Of a DNA stretch of 35,566 bases, positions 34,064-35,566 are shown piece by piece. Position 1 is the stretch's first letter. Each line of letters begins with the position of its first letter. The stretch spans positions 1-35,566 of the forward strand of contig JAPPLF010000074.1 in NCBI GenBank assembly GCA_028874215.1. The letters run 5' to 3'. A program made the position numbers and the translations under genes. Source of the stretch: Acidobacteriota bacterium. GTDB lineage: Bacteria > Acidobacteriota > UBA6911 > RPQK01 > JAJDTT01. The notes beneath the pieces are model-generated. The model was not told where the DNA came from and did no database searches. It saw nothing but the letters and a program-made list of their open reading frames with translations.

Positions 34064-35285
34064 GACTCTTGTGAAACGTCCTCCGAAACGCAAGCCGCGC
34101 GGTCGGCATCCCCTCAACGCCCTGACCCCGGTCTTTGTCCGCAACGTGAATCAGGCCGGACGCTACTGCGACGGCCAGGGCCTTTATCTCGACGTTCGGC
34201 CCACGGGCAGCCGGGGCTGGATTCAACGTCTCACCATCCGTGGCCGCCGAGCCGAACTCGGACTCGGTGGATTCCCCCTCGTCTCGCTCAAGGAAGCGCG
34301 CGAGAAGGCGTTCGCCAACCGGAAGCTGGCCCGCGAGGGGGGCGACCCCCGGGCCGGGAAGCGGGAGTCCAAGTCGATGCCCACCTTCGCGGACGCCACC
34401 CGGACGGTCTGGAAGCAGCTGCGTCCGGGCTGGCGCTCCCCCCGGCATGCGCAGCTCTGGCTGGGAAGCCTGGAGCGCCACGTCCTGCCTCATATCGGGA
34501 AGATGCCGATTGCGGAGGTGACGAGCGCCGACCTGATCGGCATCCTCGCTCCGATCTGGCACGAGAAGGCCTCCACCGCCCGCAAGCTGCGCCAGCGCAT
34601 CCGCGCGGTCCTGGAGTGGGCCGTGGCGATGGATCTTCGGCCCGACAACCCCTGCGACCGGATCGGCCCGGTGCTCGGTGCTCAGGGGAAGGTGGTGCGT
34701 CACATGCGGGCGTTGCCCCACCGCGAGGTGGCAGCTGCACTTGAGTCGGTGCAGGGGTCCAACGCACGGTCGGTGTTGAAGCTGGCCTTCGAGTTCCTGG
34801 TGCTGACGGCGACACGCTCCGGCGAGGTCCGCAGGGCCGCGTGGACGGAGATCGACCGGGAAGAGGGAGTGTGGACCATTCCGGCGCGACGCACGAAGGG
34901 GAATCGGGAGCACCGGGTCCCGCTCAGTCGTCGTGCGTTGGAGATCCTCAAGGAGACGCGGGCGGGCGGTGGCGTTGGCCCGTTCGTGTTTCCGAGCGTG
35001 CGCGGCAAGCCAGTCGGGAACACGGCGATGGCGGAGCTGCTCCGGAGGTTGAGGATCGCGGCGGTGCCGCACGGCTTCCGGTCGAGTTTCCGGGACTGGG
35101 CAGCGGAGGAGACGGATCATCCGCGCGAGGTGGCGGAGGCGGCGCTGGCGCATGTGGTGAAGAACAAGGTGGAGGCGGCGTACCGGCGCACGGACCTGTT
35201 CGAGCGCCGGCGGCGGCTCATGGACGACTGGGCGGACTACCTGGCTGGCGAGAGTCGAAACCCAGCGGCCGGATGGCTCCGTTGA
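34062..35285 (+). CDS. P4-type tyrosine recombinase (integrase)
   Basis: This 407-residue site-specific recombinase would integrate or excise a genomic island. The N-terminal arm-binding domain (DUF4102 type, about 15-95) contains YCDGQGLYLDVRPTGSRGWIQR and LGLGGFPLVSLKEAREKA. A core-binding helical domain spans about 108-205. The catalytic domain has all expected residues: Arg252 in TATRSGEVR, Lys279, His337-x-x-Arg340 in PHGFRSSFRDWA, His364 in LAHVVKNKVEAAY and nucleophile Tyr374. The ATG at 34062 is preferred over the in-frame start at 34026. GC content is higher than in the neighbouring vapBC remnant, suggesting separate origin. No tRNA or cargo gene is visible, so the island probably extends to the right or has decayed. 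Confidence 0.9.
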   Translation: MTLVKRPPKRKPRGRHPLNALTPVFVRNVNQAGRYCDGQGLYLDVRPTGSRGWIQRLTIRGRRAELGLGGFPLVSLKEAREKAFANRKLAREGGDPRAGKRESKSMPTFADATRTVWKQLRPGWRSPRHAQLWLGSLERHVLPHIGKMPIAEVTSADLIGILAPIWHEKASTARKLRQRIRAVLEWAVAMDLRPDNPCDRIGPVLGAQGKVVRHMRALPHREVAAALESVQGSNARSVLKLAFEFLVLTATRSGEVRRAAWTEIDREEGVWTIPARRTKGNREHRVPLSRRALEILKETRAGGGVGPFVFPSVRGKPVGNTAMAELLRRLRIAAVPHGFRSSFRDWAAEETDHPREVAEAALAHVVKNKVEAAYRRTDLFERRRRLMDDWADYLAGESRNPAAGWLR

Positions 35286-35566
35286 TCCGCCGTGCGTCGA
35301 GCGCCAGCTTGAAAGCCTGCGCGAAGCCATAGCCCGCCGATTCGCCGCCTGAAACCCACTCAGGCGCAGTCTTCGAGAATTCCCGAAAAAACAAGCCCGC
35401 CATTTCGCCTGTGTTGGCTTGGTGAAACCGGGCCAAGGGTTCGGGATAGGCCGTTGGACGTTGTCCTCTCCCATGCGGGGCATTCTCTCACGACAGACTG
35501 GAATTCTCCCGTCCCCATCTTCGCAGAGGCCTTCCCGCAGGGATCAATGAAGAAGTGAGCGACCCC
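35286..35566. other. Region after the integrase, no firm gene
   Basis: A minus-strand frame (35436 down to 35218) encodes 72 residues including MAGLFFREFSKTAPEWVSGG, but it overlaps the integrase 3' end by 68 bp and has no clear ribosome-binding site; it is not called. A 7-bp stem CGCCTGA/TCAGGCG lies at 35346-35366. One half of an integrase attachment site might be here, but no matching second copy is seen in the window. Confidence 0.35.

Noticed and set aside
35218-35436. 72-residue minus-strand gene after the integrase
   Set aside because: It overlaps the integrase end by 68 bp, lacks a ribosome-binding site and matches no family that can be named.

Overview
The window is high-GC, densely coded DNA from a Gram-negative heterotroph. 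The gene set is typical of Acidobacteriota (Bryobacterales/Vicinamibacteria-like), with Planctomycetota or a related deep lineage as the main alternative. It holds an Oar-like TonB-dependent receptor with a carboxypeptidase-regulatory N-terminus, paired DUF1501 and PSCyt1/DUF1549/DUF1553 proteins, Tat-exported PIG-L and aldo/keto reductase enzymes, and a large sodium:solute symporter. This taxonomic reading is inference from gene content; no rRNA or tRNA gene was seen.

Layout. 1-7.2 kb: a repeat-truncated gene end, a 32-residue membrane peptide, a sodium:solute symporter, a PIG-L-fold protein with altered active site (minus strand), a Tat-type aldo/keto reductase, a Ski2-like helicase and a canonical PIG-L deacetylase. 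7.2-7.95 kb: a PIN-toxin/RHH-antitoxin pair with a palindromic operator. 8-11.1 kb: a TonB-dependent receptor. 11.4-22 kb: a DinB-like protein and a large tandem duplication, in which a cytochrome-type PSCyt1/DUF1549/DUF1553 gene and a DUF1501 gene occur twice in the same order on the minus strand. 22.2-26.8 kb: a membrane-anchored multi-domain CarboxypepD_reg protein, divergent from a lipoprotein serine hydrolase and a frameshifted beta-propeller glycosidase-like gene. 26.9-32.2 kb: two tandem paralogous single-protein two-component systems (GAF-PAS-HisKA-HATPase-REC-winged helix). 32.5-35.6 kb: a TPR protein, a VapB antitoxin with only the tail of its VapC toxin, and an intact P4-type integrase.

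The most unexpected signal is not a gene. Several short perfect or near-perfect palindromes are scattered through the window in two families. One has an invariant CATTCTTG core (TTCT loop); the other has a TTCC-type core. Their stems differ from copy to copy but stay self-complementary, as in GGCGGTT/AACCGCC versus GGCGATT/AATCGCC. They sit at gene 3' ends, at the junction of the 10-kb duplication, and directly against a Shine-Dalgarno sequence. In at least two cases they appear to have added a tail to a protein. A separate 55-bp repeat occurs at both ends of the window in opposite orientation with one mismatch.

Taken together, the genes suggest uptake and dismantling of complex organic matter (outer-membrane receptor, symporter, PIG-L, reductase, glycosidase-like protein, DUF1501/PSD1 modules). 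They also include soluble sensory regulators that carry their own DNA-binding output, and an accessory right end with decaying toxin-antitoxin and integrase genes.
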